Part shown: piece by piece, positions 1 to 14,243 of the stretch
Layout: each line of letters opens with the position of its first letter
How positions within the stretch are numbered: position 1 is the stretch's first letter
Assembly (NCBI GenBank): GCA_963921795.1
Contig: OY997657.1
Location: forward strand, 3,309,316-3,373,315
From: Nannobrachium achirus
Taxonomy: Eukaryota > Chordata > Actinopteri > Myctophiformes > Myctophidae
DNA length: 64,000 nucleotides
Direction of reading: 5' to 3'
Program-made: the position numbers and the translations under genes
Notes under the pieces: model-generated
What the model was told of the DNA's origin: nothing
Database searches by the model: none
The model's input: only the letters and a program-made list of their open reading frames with translations

Positions 1-3000
1 TTTGTCGGAAAAAAAGTAGGGTTCCAGGGGTCGCACAGCAATGTGTCACACATCCACACGTTCGTCTCGACGATCTATACAACATACCACAAGATTGTCA
101 CTATTGAATATTTAAGACTTAAAATCTATCTGTTGATGCCTTACTATAGTCTTCCGTAATTTTGGGGGATTTGAAGACAATCTGAAAAAAAGGAATTAAT
201 TTCATATCCACGCTATCGTCTCTTAGAGCTATACAACATACTAAGAGACAGGCGCGTAAAACCTATTGGTTTCCGAGCTATCACACTTTGAAAAATCTAG
301 GATTACATTTGTCGAAAAAAAGTAGGGTTCCAGGGGTCGCACAGCAATGTGTCACACATCCACACGTTCGTCTCGACGAGCTATACAGCGTACCACAAGA
401 TTGTCACTATTGAAAATTTAAGACTTAAAATCTATGTTTTGACGCCTTACTATAGTCTTATGTAATTTTGGGGGTTTTGAAGACAATCTGAAAATAATTA
501 ATTAATTTCATATCCACGCGTTCGTCTCGAAGAGATATACAACATACTAAGAGACAGGCGCGTAAAACCTATTGGTTTCCGAGCTATCACACTTTGAAAA
601 ATCTAGGATTGCATTTGTCGAAAAAAAGTAGGGTTCCAGGGGTCGCACAGCAATGTGTCACACATCCACACGTTTGTCTCGACGAGCTATACAACATACC
701 AAAAGATCGTCACTATCAGAAATTTACGACTTAAAATCTATGTTTTGACGCCTTACTATAGTCTTATGTAATTTTGGGGGTTTTGAAGAAAATCTGAAAA
801 AAATGAATTAATTTCATATCCATGCTATCGTCTCTTAGAGCTATACAACATACTAAGAGACAGGCGCGTAAAACCTATTGGTTTCCGAGTTATCGCACTT
901 TGAAAAATCTAGAATTGCATTTGTAGAAAAAAAGTAGGGTTCCAGGGGTCGCACAGCAATGTGTCACACATCCACACGTTCGTCTCGACGATCTATACAA
1001 CATACCACAAGATTGTCACTATTGAAAATGTAAGACTTAAAATCTATCTGTTGACGCCTTACTATAGTCTTATGTAATTTTGGGGGTTTTGAAGACAATC
1101 TGAAAAAAATGAATTAATTTCATATCCACACGTTCGTCTCGAAGAGCTATACAACCTACTAACAGACAGGCGCGTAAAACCTATTGGTTTCCGAGTTATC
1201 GCACTTTGAAAAATCTAGGATTGCATTTGTCGAAAAAAAGTAGGGTTCCAGGGGTCGCACAGCAATGTGTCACACATCCACACGTTCGTCTCGACGAGCT
1301 ATACAACATACCACAAGAATGTCACTATTGAAAATTTAAGACTTAAAATCTATCTGTTGACGCCTTACTATAGTCTTACGTAATTTTGGGGGTTTTGAAG
1401 ACAATCTGAAAAAAAATAATTAATTTCATATCCACGCTATCGTCTCTTAGAGCTATACAACATACTAAGAGACAGGCGCGTAAAACCTATTGGTTTCCGA
1501 GCTATCACACTTTGAAAAATCTAGGATTGCATTTGTCGAAAAAAAGTAGGGTTCCAGGGGTCGCACAGCAATGTGTCACACATCCACACGTTCGTCTCGA
1601 CGAGCTATACAACATACCAAAAGATCGTCACTATCAGAAATTTACGACTTAAAATCTATGTTTTGACGCCTTACTATAGTCTTATGTAATTTTGGGGGTT
1701 TTGAAGAAAATCTGAAAAAAATGAATTAATTTCATATCCATGCTATCGTCTCTTAGAGCTATACAACATACTAAGAGACAGGCGCGTAAAACCTATTGGT
1801 TTCCGAGTTATCGCACTTTGAAAAATCTAGAATTGCATTTGTAGAAAAAAAGTAGGGTTCCAGGGGTCGCACAGCAATGTGTCACACATCCACACGTTCG
1901 TCTCGACGATCTATACAACATACCACAAGATTGTCACTATTGAAAATGTAAGACTTAAAATCTATCTGTTGACGCCTTACTATAGTCTTATGTAATTTTG
2001 GGGGTTTTGAAGACAATCTGAAAAAAATGAATTAATTTCATATCCACACGTTCGTCTCGAAGAGCTATACAACCTACTAACAGACAGGCGCGTAAAACCT
2101 ATTGGTTTCCGAGTTATCGCACTTTGAAAAATCTAGGATTGCATTTGTCGAAAAAAAGTAGGGTTCCAGGGGTCGCACAGCAATGTGTCACACATCCACA
2201 CGTTCGTCTCGACGAGCTATACAACATACCACAAGAATGTCACTATTGAAAATTTAAGACTTAAAATCTATCTGTTGACGCCTTACTATAGTCTTACGTA
2301 ATTTTGGGGGTTTTGAAGACAATCTGAAAAAAATTAATTAATTTCATATCCACGCTATCGTCTCTTAGAGCTATACAACATACTAAGAGACAGGCGCGTA
2401 AAACCTATTGGTTTCCGAGCTATCACACTTTGAAAAATCTAGAATTGCATTTGTCGGAAAAAAAGTAGGGTTCCAGGGGTCGCACAGCAATGTGTCACAC
2501 ATCCACACGTTCGTCTCGACGATCTATACAACATACCACAAGATTGTCACTATTGCATATTTAAGACTTAAAATCTATCTGTTGATGCCTTACTATAGTC
2601 TTACGTAATTGTGGGGGATTTGAAGACAATCTGAAAAAAAGGAATTAATTTCATATCCACGCTATCGTCTCTTAGAGCTATACAACATACTAAGAGACAG
2701 GCGCGTAAAACCTATTGGTTTCCGAGCTATCACACTTTGAAAAATCTAGGATTACATTTGTCGAAAAAAAGTAGGGTTCCAGGGGTCGCACAGCAATGTG
2801 TCACACATCCACACGTTCGTCTCGACGAGCTATACAGCGTACCACAAGATTGTCACTATTGAAAATTTAAGACTTAAAATCTATGTTTTGACGCCTTACT
2901 ATAGTCTTATGTAATTTTGGGGGTTTTGAAGACAATCTGAAAATAATTAATTAATTTCATATCCACGCGTTCGTCTCGAAGAGATATACAATATACTAAG

Positions 3001-3183
3001 AGACAGGTGCGTAAAACCTATTGGTTTCCGAGCTATCACACTTTGAAAAATCTAGGATTGCATTTGTCGAAAAAAAGTAGGGTTCCAGGGGTCGCACAGC
3101 AATGTGTCACACATCCACACGTTCGTCTCGACGATCTATACAACATACCACAAGATTGTCACTATTGAAAATGTAATACTTAA
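1..3183 (+). repeat. 306-bp satellite array, block 1
   Basis: Tandem monomers of 306 bp. The landmark CCTATTGGTTTCCGAG recurs at about 262, 568, 874, 1180 and 1486, always 306 bp apart. Each monomer holds two related boxes built on TTCGTCTCGA..GAGCTATACAACATAC, one after ACATCCACACG and one after CATATCCACGCG, so the monomer looks like an old diverged dimer. Variants recur at a 917-bp spacing (three monomers): for example, TTTACGACTT occurs near 718 and 1635. The first 600 bases also match 2451-3050. The array runs off the left edge of the window. Centromeric or heterochromatic location is possible but cannot be judged here. Confidence 0.95.
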
Positions 3184-3348
3184 CACAGCGGGTGCCCACG
3201 AGGTGTCTACACGCCAATCTCTTTGGTGTCTCTGGAGGCCCACAACGCGTTTGCCGCGTCTATACTGTACTGTAGTTAACTTACTGTACATTGCTACCGC
3301 AATGAAGGATCTACCACGGTGATCAAACACCAACAATATGGGAAAAAC

Positions 3349-3420
3349 ACTACATTTCCCAAAATGCAGCGCGGTACACGTGACCAGGATGTGCAGTCTC
3401 CCTGCAGCCAATCACAAGCT
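3349..3420 (+). promoter_or_regulatory. Captured promoter-like segment (ZNF143/Staf-type motif, CCAAT)
   Basis: ACTACATTTCCCAAAATGC at 3349-3367 is close to the vertebrate ZNF143/Staf site ACTACAATTCCCAGAATGC. It is followed by an ACACGTGACC E-box-like site and by CCAATCACA near 3410. Such sites mark housekeeping promoters. It lies about 170 bp upstream of the first small ORF. Promoter activity is an inference from the motifs and from position. Confidence 0.5.
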
Positions 3421-3539
3421 TCTGTTCCTATCCTGCACTGCACTCTATTGTCCCCTCGCACGACTCGTATGTATCCTAGTATGTATCATGGATACTAGTA
3501 TTTTCCCAGTAACGCGGAGTCTCGGCGGAGAAACGTAAC

Positions 3540-3653
3540 ATGGCGGATTCTTCTCCTAGTCTAGCTTTTTCAATCACCATGTTCAATGCGCGGTCCTTTC
3601 TACCTACTGTGACACAAACGCTGTGGCCCAGGTTTGGTAAAACGTTGTCCTGA
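3540..3653 (+). CDS. Small ORF copy 1 (37 aa) on a captured exon-like unit
   Basis: The start is ATG in the strong context GTAACATGGCGG. It encodes 37 residues beginning MADSSPSLAFSITMF and ending at TGA. The peptide has serine-rich and hydrophobic stretches followed by scattered basic residues, resembling a mitochondrial presequence; that is an impression only. A GGTTTGGTAAAA stretch near the end could hold a splice donor, so this may be a first exon of a nuclear gene rather than a complete ORF. The paralogous unit 213 bp downstream keeps the same length and frame. No family recognised. Confidence 0.4.
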   Translation: MADSSPSLAFSITMFNARSFLPTVTQTLWPRFGKTLS

Positions 3654-3752
3654 CTGAAAGAAAACATTATCGTAAAAATAAACAGGACATCCTGGGATTA
3701 CATTTACTCGGATCATGGATACTATTTTCCCAGTAACGCAGAGGTACGTAAC

Positions 3753-3866
3753 ATGGCGGATTCCTCTCCTGGTCTAGCTTTTTCAATCACCATGTTCAAA
3801 ACGCGAACCTTTCTACCGCCCGTGACACACACGCTGTGGCCCAAGATTGGTAAAAAGCTGTCCTGA
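3753..3866 (+). CDS. Small ORF copy 2 (37 aa), tandem duplicate of the 3540 ORF
   Basis: The same 37-codon frame as the copy at 3540, beginning MADSSPGLAFSITMF, with the same ATGGCGG start context and the same TGA position. About nine residues differ, several conservatively (R/K, S/T), and there are no indels or stops. A third, decayed unit begins near 3930 (GATACTTTTTCC..GAAGGTACGTAA) but lacks the ATG. Either coding selection acted on the donor gene or the two copies come from different paralogues. Confidence 0.4.
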   Translation: MADSSPGLAFSITMFKTRTFLPPVTHTLWPKIGKKLS

Positions 3867-4035
3867 CTGAAAGAAAAGATCATCGTGAAAATAAACTGGA
3901 CATACTTGGATTACATTTATGCAACATATTACGGATACTTTTTCCACGACGCGAAGGTACGTAAATGACGTGTTGCCATGGAGACGGTGGGCCCCTGCGA
4001 GGGTAAACCCTGAATCACCGTGGGCAGCCGATGTG

Positions 4036-7000
4036 TTAAAATCCATCTGTTGACGCCTTACTATAGTCTTATGTAATTTTGGGGGTTTTGAAGACAATCT
4101 GAAAAAAATGAATTAATTTCATATCCACGCGTTCGTCTCGAAGAGCTAACGAAGATTGTCACTATTGAAAATTTAAGACTTAAAATCTATGTTTTGACGC
4201 CTTACTATAGTCTTATGTAATTTTGGGTGTTTTGAAGACAATCTGAAAATAATTAATTAATTTCATATCCACGCGTTCTTCTCGAAGAGCTATATAACAT
4301 ACTAAGAGACAGGCGCGTAAAACCTATTGGTTTCCGAGCTATCACACTTTGAAAAATCTAGGATTGCATTTGTCGAAAAAAAGTAGGGTTCCAGGGGTCG
4401 CACAGCAATGTGTCACACATCCACACGTTCGTCTCGACGAGCTATACAACATACCACAAGATTGTCACTATTGAAAATGTAAGACTTAAAATCTATCTGT
4501 TTACGCCTTACATAGTCTTATGTAATTTTGGGGGTTTTGAAGACAATCTGAAAAAAATGAATTAATTTCATATCCACGCGTTCGTTTCGAAGAGCTATAC
4601 AACATACTAACAGACAGGTGCGTAAAACCTATTGGTTTCCGAGTTATCGCACTTTGAAAAATCTAGGATTGCATTTGTCGAAAAAAAGTAGGGTTCCAGG
4701 GGTCGCACAGCAATGTGTCACACATCCACACGTTCGTCTCGACGAGCTATACAACATACCAAAAGATCGTCACTATCAGAAATTTAAGACTTAAAATCTA
4801 TGTTTTGACGCCTTACTATAGTCTTACGTAATTTTGGGGGTTTTGAAGACAATCTGAAAAAAATGAATTAATTTCATATCCACGCTATCGTCTCTTAGAG
4901 CTAAACAACATACCACACGTTCGTCTCGACGATCTATACAACATACCACAAGATTGTCACTATTGAAAATTTAAGACTTAAAATCTATCTGTTGACGCCT
5001 TACTATAGTCTTATGTAATTTTGGGGGTTTTGAAGACAATCTGAAAAAAAAATGAATTGATTTCATATCCACGCGTTCGTCTCGAAGAGCTATACAACAT
5101 ACCAACAGACAGGCGCGTAAAACATATTGGTTTCCGAGTTATCGCACTTTGAAAAATCTAGGATTGCATTTGTCGAAAAAAAGTAGGGTTCCAGGGGTCG
5201 CACAGCAATGTGTCACACATCCACACGTTCGTCTCGACGATCTATACAACATACCACAAGATTGTCACTATTGAAAATTTAAGACTTAAAATCTATCTGT
5301 TGACGCCTTACTATAGTCTTATGTAATTTTGGGGGTTTTGAAGACAATCTGAAAAAAATGAATTAATTTCATATCCACGCGTTCGTCTCGAAGAGCTATA
5401 CAACATGAACATACTAACAGACAGGCACGTAAAACCTATTGGTTTCCGAGTTATCACACTTTGAAAAATCTAGGATTGCATTTGTCGAAAAAAAGTAGGG
5501 TTCCAGGGGTCGCACAGCAATGTGTCACACATCCACACGTTCGTCTCGACGAGCTATACAACATACCAAAAGATCGTCACTATCAGAAATGTAAGACTTA
5601 AAATCTATGTTTTGACGCCTTACTATAGTCTTATGTAATTTTGGGGGTTTTGAAGACAATCTGAAAAAAAATAATTAATTTCATATCCACACGTTCGTCT
5701 CGAAGAGCTATACAACCTACTAACAGACAGGCACGTAAAACCTATTGGTTTCCGAGTTATCGCACTTTGAAAAATCTAGGATTGCATTTGTCGAAAAAAA
5801 GTAGGGTTCCAGGGGTCGCACAGCAATGTGTCAAACATCCACACGTTCGTCTCGACGAGCTATACAACATACCACAAGATTGTCACTATTGAAAATTTAA
5901 GACTTAAAATCTATCTGTTGACGCCTTACTATAGTCTTACGTAATTTTGGGGGTTTTGAAGACAATCTGAAAAAAATGAATTAATTTCATATCCACGCTA
6001 TCGTCTCTTAGAGCTATACAACATACTAAGAGACAGGCGCGTAAAACCTATTGGTTTCCGAGCTATCACACTTTGAAAAATCTAGAATTGCATTTGTCGA
6101 AAAAAATGTAGGGTTCCAGGAGTCGCACAGCAATGTGTCACACATCCACACGTTCGTCTCGACGATCTATACAACATACCACAAGATTGTCACTAATGAA
6201 AATTTAAGACTTAAAATCTATCTGTTGACGCCTTACTATAGTCTTACGTAATTTTGGGGGTTTTGAAGACAATCTGAAAAAAAAGGAATTAATTTCATAT
6301 CCACGCTATCGTCTCTTAGAGCTATACAACATACTAAGAGACAGGCGCGTAAAACCTATTGGTTTCCGAGCTATCACACTTTGAAAAATCTTTTCGTTTT
6401 GACGCCTTACTATAGTCTTACGTAATTTTGGGGGTTTTGAAGACAATCTGAAAAAAATGAATTAATTTCATATCCACGCTATCGTCTCTTAGAGCTAAAC
6501 AACATACCACACGTTCGTCTCGACGATCTATACAACATACCACAAGATTGTCACTATTGAAAATTTAAGACTTAAAATCTATCTGTTGACGCCTTACTAT
6601 AGTCTTATGTAATTTTGGGGGTTTTGAAGACAATCTGAAAAAAAATGAATTGATTTCATATCCACGCGTTCGTCTCGAAGAGCTATACAACATACCAACA
6701 GACAGGCGCGTAAAACCTATTGGTTTCCGAGTTATCGCACTTTGAAAAATCTAGGATTGCATTTGTCGAAAAAAAGTAGGGTTCCAGGGGTCGCACAGCA
6801 ATGTGTCACACATCCACACGTTCGTCTCGACGATCTATACAACATACCACAAGATTGTCACTATTGAAAATTTAAGACTTAAAATCTATCTGTTGACGCC
6901 TTATGTAATTTTGGGGGTTTTGAAGACAATCTGAAAAAAATGAATTAATTTCATATCCACGCGTTCGTCTCGAAGAGCTATACAACATGAACATACTAAC

Positions 7001-10000
7001 AGACAGGCACGTAAAACCTATTGGTTTCCGAGTTATCACACTTTGAAAAATCTAGGATTGCATTTGTCGAAAAAAAGTAGGGTTCCAGGGGTCGCACAGC
7101 AATGTGTCACACATCCACACGTTCGTCTCGACGAGCTATACAACATACCAAAAGATCGTCACTATCAGAAATGTAAGACTTAAAATCTATGTTTTGACGC
7201 CTTACTATAGTCTTATGTAATTTTGGGGGTTTTGAAGACAATCTGAAAAAAAATAATTAATTTCATATCCACACGTTCGTCTCGAAGAGCTATACAACCT
7301 ACTAACAGACAGGCACGTAAAACCTATTGGTTTCCGAGTTATCGCACTTTGAAAAATCTAGGATTGCATTTGTCGAAAAAAAGTAGGGTTCCAGGGGTCG
7401 CACAGCAATGTGTCAAACATCCACACGTTCGTCTCGACGAGCTATACAACATACCACAAGATTGTCACTATTGAAAATTTAAGACTTAAAATCTATCTGT
7501 TGACGCCTTACTATAGTCTTACGTAATTTTGGGGGTTTTGAAGACAATCTGAAAAAAATGAATTAATTTCATATCCACGCTATCGTCTCTTAGAGCTATA
7601 CAACATACTAAGAGACAGGCGCGTAAAACCTATTGGTTTCCGAGCTATCACACTTTGAAAAATCTAGAATTGCATTTGTCGAAAAAAATGTAGGGTTCCA
7701 GGGGTCGCACAGCAATGTGTCACACATCCACACGTTCGTCTCGACGATCTATACAACATACCACAAGATTGTCACTAATGAAAATTTAAGACTTAAAATC
7801 TATCTGTTGACGCCTTACTATAGTCTTACGTAATTTTGGGGGTTTTGAAGACAATCTGAAAAAAAAGGAATTAATTTCATATCCACGCTATCGTCTCTTA
7901 GAGCTATACAACATACTAAGAGACAGGCGCGTAAAACCTATTGGTTTCCGAGCTATCACACTTTGAAAAATCTAGAATTGCATTTGTCGAAAAAAATGTA
8001 GGGTTCCAGGGGTCGCACAGCAATGTGTCACACATCCACACGTTCGTCTCGACGAGCTATACAACGTACCACAAGATTGTCACTATCAGAAATTTAAGAC
8101 TTAAAATCTATGTTTTGACGCCTTACTATAGTCTTATGTAATTTTGGGGGTTTTGAAGAAAATCTGAAAAAAATGAATTAATTTCATATCCACGCTATCG
8201 TCTCTTAGAGCTATACAACATACTAAGAGACAGGCGCGTAAAACCTATTGGTTTCCGAGCTATCACACTTTGAAAAATCTAGGATTGCATTTGTCGAAAA
8301 GAAGTAGGGTTCCAGGGGTCGCACAGCAATGTGTCACACATCCACACGTTCGTCTCGACGAGCTATACAACGTACCAAAAGATTGTCACTATTGAAAATG
8401 TAAGACTTAAAATCTATGTTTTGACGCCTTACTATAGTCTTACGTAATTTTGGGGGTTTTGAAGACAATCTGAAAAAAATGAATTAATTTCATATCCACG
8501 CTATCGTCTCTTAGAGCTATACAACATACCACACGTTCGTCTCGACGATCCATACAACATACCACAAGATTGTCACTATTGAAAATTTAAGACTTAAAAT
8601 CTATCTGTTGACGCCTTACTATAGTCTTATGTAATTTGGGGGGTTTTGAAGACAATCTGAAAAAAAATGAATTGATTTCATATCCACGCGTTCGTCTCGA
8701 AGAGCTATACAACATACCAACAGACAGGCGTGTAAAACCTATTGGTTTCCGAGTTATCGCACTTTGAAAAATCTAGGATTGCATTTGTCGAAAAAAAGTA
8801 GGGTTCCAGGGGTCGCACAGCAATGTGTCACACATCCACACGTTCGTCTCGACGATCTATACAACATACCACAAGATTGTCACTATTGAAAATTTAAGAC
8901 TTAAAATCTATCTGTTGACGCCTTACTATAGTCTTATGTAATTTTGGGGGTTTTGAAGACAATCTGAAAAAAATGAATTAATTTCATATCCACGCGTTCG
9001 TCTCGAAGAGCTATACAACATACTAACAGACAGGCACGTAAAACCTATTGGTTTCCGAGTTATCACACTTTGAAAAATCTAGGATTGCATTTGTCGAAAA
9101 AAAGTAGGGTTCCAGGGGTCGCACAGCAATGTGTCACACATCCACACGTTCGTCTCGACGAGCTATACAACATACCAAAAGATCGTCACTATCAGAAATG
9201 TAAGACTTAAAATCTATGTTTTGACGCCTTACTATAGTCTTATGTAATTTTGGGGGTTTTGAAGAAAATCTGAAAAAAATGAATTAATTTCATATCCACG
9301 CTATCGTCTCTTAGAGCTATACAACATACTAAGTGACAGGCGCGTAAAACCTATTGGTTTCCGAGTTATCGCACTTTGAAAAATCTAGGATTGCATTTGT
9401 CAAAAAAAAGTAGGGTTCCAGGGGTCGCACAGCAATGTGTCAAACATCCACACGTTCGTCTCGACGAGCTATACAACATACCACAAGATTGTCACTATTG
9501 AAAATTTAAGACTTAAAATCTATCTGTTGACGCCTTACTATAGTCTTACGTAATTTTGGGGGTTTTGAAGACAATCTGAAAAAAATGAATTAATTTCATA
9601 TCCACGCTATCGTCTCTTAGAGCTATACAACATACTAAGAGACAGGCGCGTAAAACCTATTGGTTTCCGAGCTATCACACTTTGAAAAATCTAGAATTGC
9701 ATTTGTAGAAAAAAAGTAGGGTTCCAGGGGTCGCACAGCAATGTGTCACACATCCACACGTTCGTCTCGACGAGCTATACAACGTACCACAAGATTGTCA
9801 CTATTGAAAATTTAAGACTTAAAATCTATGTTTTGACGCCTTACTATAGTCTTACGTAATTTTGGGGGTTTTGAAGACAATCTGAAAAAAATGAATTAAT
9901 TTCATATCCACGCTATCGTCTCTTAGAGCTATACAACATACTAAGAGACAGGCGCGTAAAACCTATTGGTTTCCGAGCTATCGCACTTTGAAAAATCTAG

Positions 10001-13000
10001 AATTGCATTTGTCGAAAAAAATGTAGGGTTCCAGGGGTCACACAGCAATGTGTGACACATCCACACGTTCGTCTCGACGAGCTATACAACGTACCACAAG
10101 ATTGTCACTATTGAAAATTTAAGACTTAAAATCTATGTTTTGACGTCTTATGTAATTTTGGGGGTTTTGAAGACAATCTGAAAAAAGTGAATTAATTTCA
10201 TATCCACGCGTTCGTCTCGAAGAGCTATACAACATACTAACAGACAGGCGCGTAAAACCTATTGGTTTCCGAGTTATCGCACTTTGAAAAATCTAGGATT
10301 GCATTTGTCGAAAAAAAGTAGGGTTCCAGGGGTCGCACAGCAATGTGTCACACATCCACACGTTCGTCTCGACGAGCTATACAACATACCAAAATATTGT
10401 CACTATCAGAAATTTAAGACTTAAAATCTATGTTTTGACGCCTTACTATAGTCTTATGTAATTTTGGGGGTTTTGAAGAAAATCTGAAAAAAATGAATTA
10501 ATTTCATATCCACGCTATCGTCTCTTAGAGCTATACAACATACTAAGAGACAGGCGCGTAAAACCTATTGGTTTCCGAGCTATCACACTTTGAAAAATCT
10601 AGGATTGCATTTGTAGAAAAGAAGTAGGGTTCCAGGGGTCGCACAGCAATGTGTCACACATCCACACGTTCGTCTCGACGAGCTATACAACATACCAAAA
10701 GATCGTCACTATCAGAAATGTAAGACTTAAAATCTATGTTTTGACGCCTTACTATAGTCTTATGTAATTTTGGGGGTTTTGAAGAAAATCTGAAAAAAAT
10801 GAATTAATTTCATATCCACGCTATCGTCTCTTAGAGCTATACAACATACTAAGAGACAGGCGCGTAAAACCTATTGGTTTCCGAGTTATCACACTTTGAA
10901 AAATCTAGAATTGCATTTGTAGAAAAAAAGTAGGGTTCCAGGGGTCGCAAAGCAATGTGTCACACATCCACACGTTCGTCTCGACGATCTATACAACATA
11001 CCACAAGATTGTCACTATTGAAAATGTAAGACTTAAAATCTATCTGTTGACGCCTTACTATAGTCTTATGTAATTTTGGGGGTTTTGAAGACAATCTGAA
11101 AAAAATGAATTAATTTCATATCCACACGTTCGTCTCGAAGAGCTATACAACCTACTAACAGACAGGCGCGTAAAACCTATAGGTTTCCGAGTTATCGCAC
11201 TTTGAAAAATCTAGGATTGCATTTGTCGAAAAAAAGTAGGGTTCCAGGGGTCGCACAGCAATGTGTCAAACATCCACACGTTCGTCTCGACGAGCTATAC
11301 AACATACCACAAGATTGTCACTATTGAAAATTTAAGACTTAAAATCTATCTGTTGACGCCTTACTATAGTCTTACGTAATTTTGGGGGTTTTGAAGACAA
11401 TCTGAAAAAAATGAATTAATTTCATATCCACGCTATCGTCTCTTAGAGCTATACAACATACTAAGAGACAGGCGCGTAAAACCTATTGGTTTCCGAGCTA
11501 TCACACTTTGAAAAATCTAGAATTGCATTTGTCGAAAAAAATGTAGGGTTCCAGGGGTCGCACAGCAATGTGTGACACATCCACACGTTCGTCACGACGA
11601 TCTATACAACATACCACAAGATTGTCACTAATGAAAATTTAAGACTTAAAATCTATCTGTTGACGCCTTACTATAGTCTTATGTAATTTTGGGGGTTTTG
11701 AAGACAATCTGAAAAAAGTGAATTAATTTCATATCCACGCGTTCGTCTCGAAGAGCTATACAACATACTAACAGACAGGCGCGTAAAACCTATTGGTTTC
11801 CGAGTTATCGCACTTTGAAAAATCTAGGATTGCATTTGTCGAAAAAAAGTAGGGTTCCAGGGGTCGCACAGCAATGTGTCACACATCCACACGTTCGTCT
11901 CGACGAGCTATACAACATACCAAAAGATTGTCACTATCAGAAATTTAAGACTTAAAATCTATGTTTTGACTTATGTCTTATGTAATTTTGGGGGTTTTGA
12001 AGAAAATCTGAAAAAAAAGAATTAATTTCATATCCACGCTATCGTCTCTTAGAGCTATACAACATACTAAGAGACAGGCGCGTAAAACCTATTGGTTTCC
12101 GAGCTATCACACTTTGAAAAATCTAGGATTGCATTTGTCGAAAAGAAGTAGGGTTCCAGGGGTCGCACAGCAATGTGTCACACATCCACACGTTCGTCTC
12201 GACGAGCTATACAACGTACCACAAGATTGTCACTATTGAAAATTTAAGACTTAAAATCTATGTTTTGACGCCTTACTATAGTCTTACGTAATTTTGGGGG
12301 TTTTGAAGACAATCTGAAAAAAATGAATTAATTTCATATCCACGCTATCGTCTCTTAGAGCTATACAACATACCACACGTTCGTCTCGACGATCTATACA
12401 ACATACCACAAGATTGTCACTATTGAAAATTTAAGACTTAAAATCTATCTGTTGACGCCTTACTATAGTCTTATGTAATTTTGGGGGTTTTGAAGACAAT
12501 CTGAAAAAAAATGAATTGATTTCATATCCACGCGTTCGTCTCGAAGAGCTATACAACATACCAACAGACAGGCGCGTAAAACCTATTGGTTTCCGAGTTA
12601 TCGCACTTTGAAAAATCTAGGATTGCATTTGTCGAAAAAAAGTAGGGTTCCAGGGGTCGCACAGCCATGTGTCACACATCCACACGTTTGTCTCGACGAT
12701 CTATACAACATACCACAAGATTGTCACTATTGAAAATTTAAGACTTAAAATCTATCTGTTGACGCCTTACTATAGTCTTATGTAATTTTGGGGGTTTTGA
12801 AGACAATCTGAAAAAAATGAATTAATTTCATATCCACGCGTTCGTCTCGAAGAGCTATACAACATACTAACAGACAGGCGCGTAAAACCTATTGGTTTCC
12901 GAGTTATCACACTTTGAAAAATCTAGGATTGCATTTGTCGAAAAAAAGTAGGGTTCCAGGGGTCGCACAGCAATGTGTCACACATCCACACGTTCGTCTC

Positions 13001-14243
13001 GACGAGCTATACAACATACCAAAAGATCGTCACTATCAGAAATTTAAGACTTAAAATCTATGTTTTGACGCCTTACTATAGTCTTATGTAATTTTGGGGG
13101 TTTGGAAGAAAATCTGAAAAAAATGAATTAATTTCATATCCACGCTATCGTCTCTTAGAGCTATACAACATACTAAGAGACAGGCGCGTAAAACCTACTG
13201 GTTTCCGAGTTATCGCACTTTGAAAAATCTAGGATTGCATTTGTCGAAAAAAAGTAGGGTTCCAGGGGTCGCACAGCAATGTGTCAAACATCCACACGTT
13301 CGTCTCGACGAGCTATACAACATACCACAAGATTGTCACTATTGAAAATTTAAGACTTAAAATCTATCTGTTGACGCCTTACTATAGTCTTACGTAATTT
13401 TGGGGGTTTTGAAGACAATCTGAAAAAAATGAATTAATTTCATATCCACGCTATCGTCTCTTAGAGCTATACAACATACTAAGAGACAGGCGCGTAAAAC
13501 CTATTGGTTTCCGAGCTATCACACTTTGAAAAATCTAGAATTGCATTTGTCGAAAAAAATGTAGGGTTCCAGGGGTCGCACAGCAATGTGTGACACATCC
13601 ACACGTTCGTCACGACGATCTATACAACATACCACAAGATTGTCACTAATGAAAATTTAAGACTTAAAATCTATCTGTTGACGCCTTACTATAGTCTTAC
13701 GTAATTTTGGGGGTTTTGAAGACAATCTGAAAAAAAAAGGAATTAATTTCATATCCACGCTATCGTCTCTTAGAGCTATACAACATACTAAGAGACAGGC
13801 GCGTAAAACCTATTGGTTTCCGAGCTATCACACTTTGAAAAATCTAGGATTGCATTTGTCGAAAAAAAGTAGGGTTCCAGGGGTCGCACAGCAATGTGTC
13901 ACACATCCACACGTTCGTCTCGACGAGCTATACAACATACCAAAAGATCGTCACTATCAGAAATTTAAGACTTAAAATCTATGTTTTGACGCCTTACTAT
14001 ATAGTCTTATGTAATTTTGGGGGTTTGGAAGAAAATCTGAAAAAAATGAATTAATTTCATATCCACGCTATCGTCTCTTAGAGCTATACAACATATTAAG
14101 AGACAGGTGCGTAAAACCTATTGGTTTCCGAGTTATCGCACTTTGAAAAATCTAGGATTGCATTTGTCGAAAAAAAGTAGGGTTCCAGGGGTCGCACAGC
14201 AATGTGTCAAACATCCACACGTTCGTCTCGCAGGCTATACAAC
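4036..14243 (+). repeat. 306-bp satellite array, block 2
   Basis: Same monomer as block 1. Several monomers are shortened where the two internal TTCGTCTCGA boxes recombined, giving junctions GAGCTAAACAACATACCACACGTTCG (near 4898 and 6494) and GAGCTATACAACATACCACACG (near 8515 and 12360). Whole multi-monomer blocks are duplicated: 4800-6380 resembles 6390-7960 (shared ACATGAACATAC near 5402 and 6985), and the variant TTCGTCACGACGATC recurs near 11590, 13605 and later 23108. The 66-aa ORFs seen in some monomers are satellite frames, not genes. Confidence 0.95.

Larger units (their letters stand above)
3184..4035. mobile_element. Non-autonomous DNA transposon with TTAA target duplication, carrying promoter/exon DNA
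   Basis: The element starts CACAGCGGGTGCCCACG and ends with the inverse of CACATCGGCTGCCCACG, a terminal inverted repeat matching at 15 of 17 positions. It is flanked by TTAA at 3180-3183 and 4036-4039; the uninterrupted satellite reads ..ACTTAAAATCTA.., so one TTAA was duplicated. TTAA duplication is typical of piggyBac and also of Kolobok elements, and I cannot decide between them. No transposase is present. The cargo is unusual: a promoter-like stretch followed by two copies (and part of a third) of a short exon-like unit. Insertion is into satellite block 1. Confidence 0.85.

Noticed and set aside
2408-2608. Recurring 66-aa ORF starting MVSELSHFEKSR in many monomers (also 6051, 7633, 7941, 26320, 29652, 31485, 32713, 33020)
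   Set aside because: It is one frame of the satellite monomer, open only in some variants and closed by single-base changes in others. No start context or conservation beyond that of the DNA.
1-14243. CRISPR-like look of repeats with regular spacing
   Set aside because: Eukaryotic satellite: monomers are contiguous and wholly homologous, without unique spacers or cas genes.
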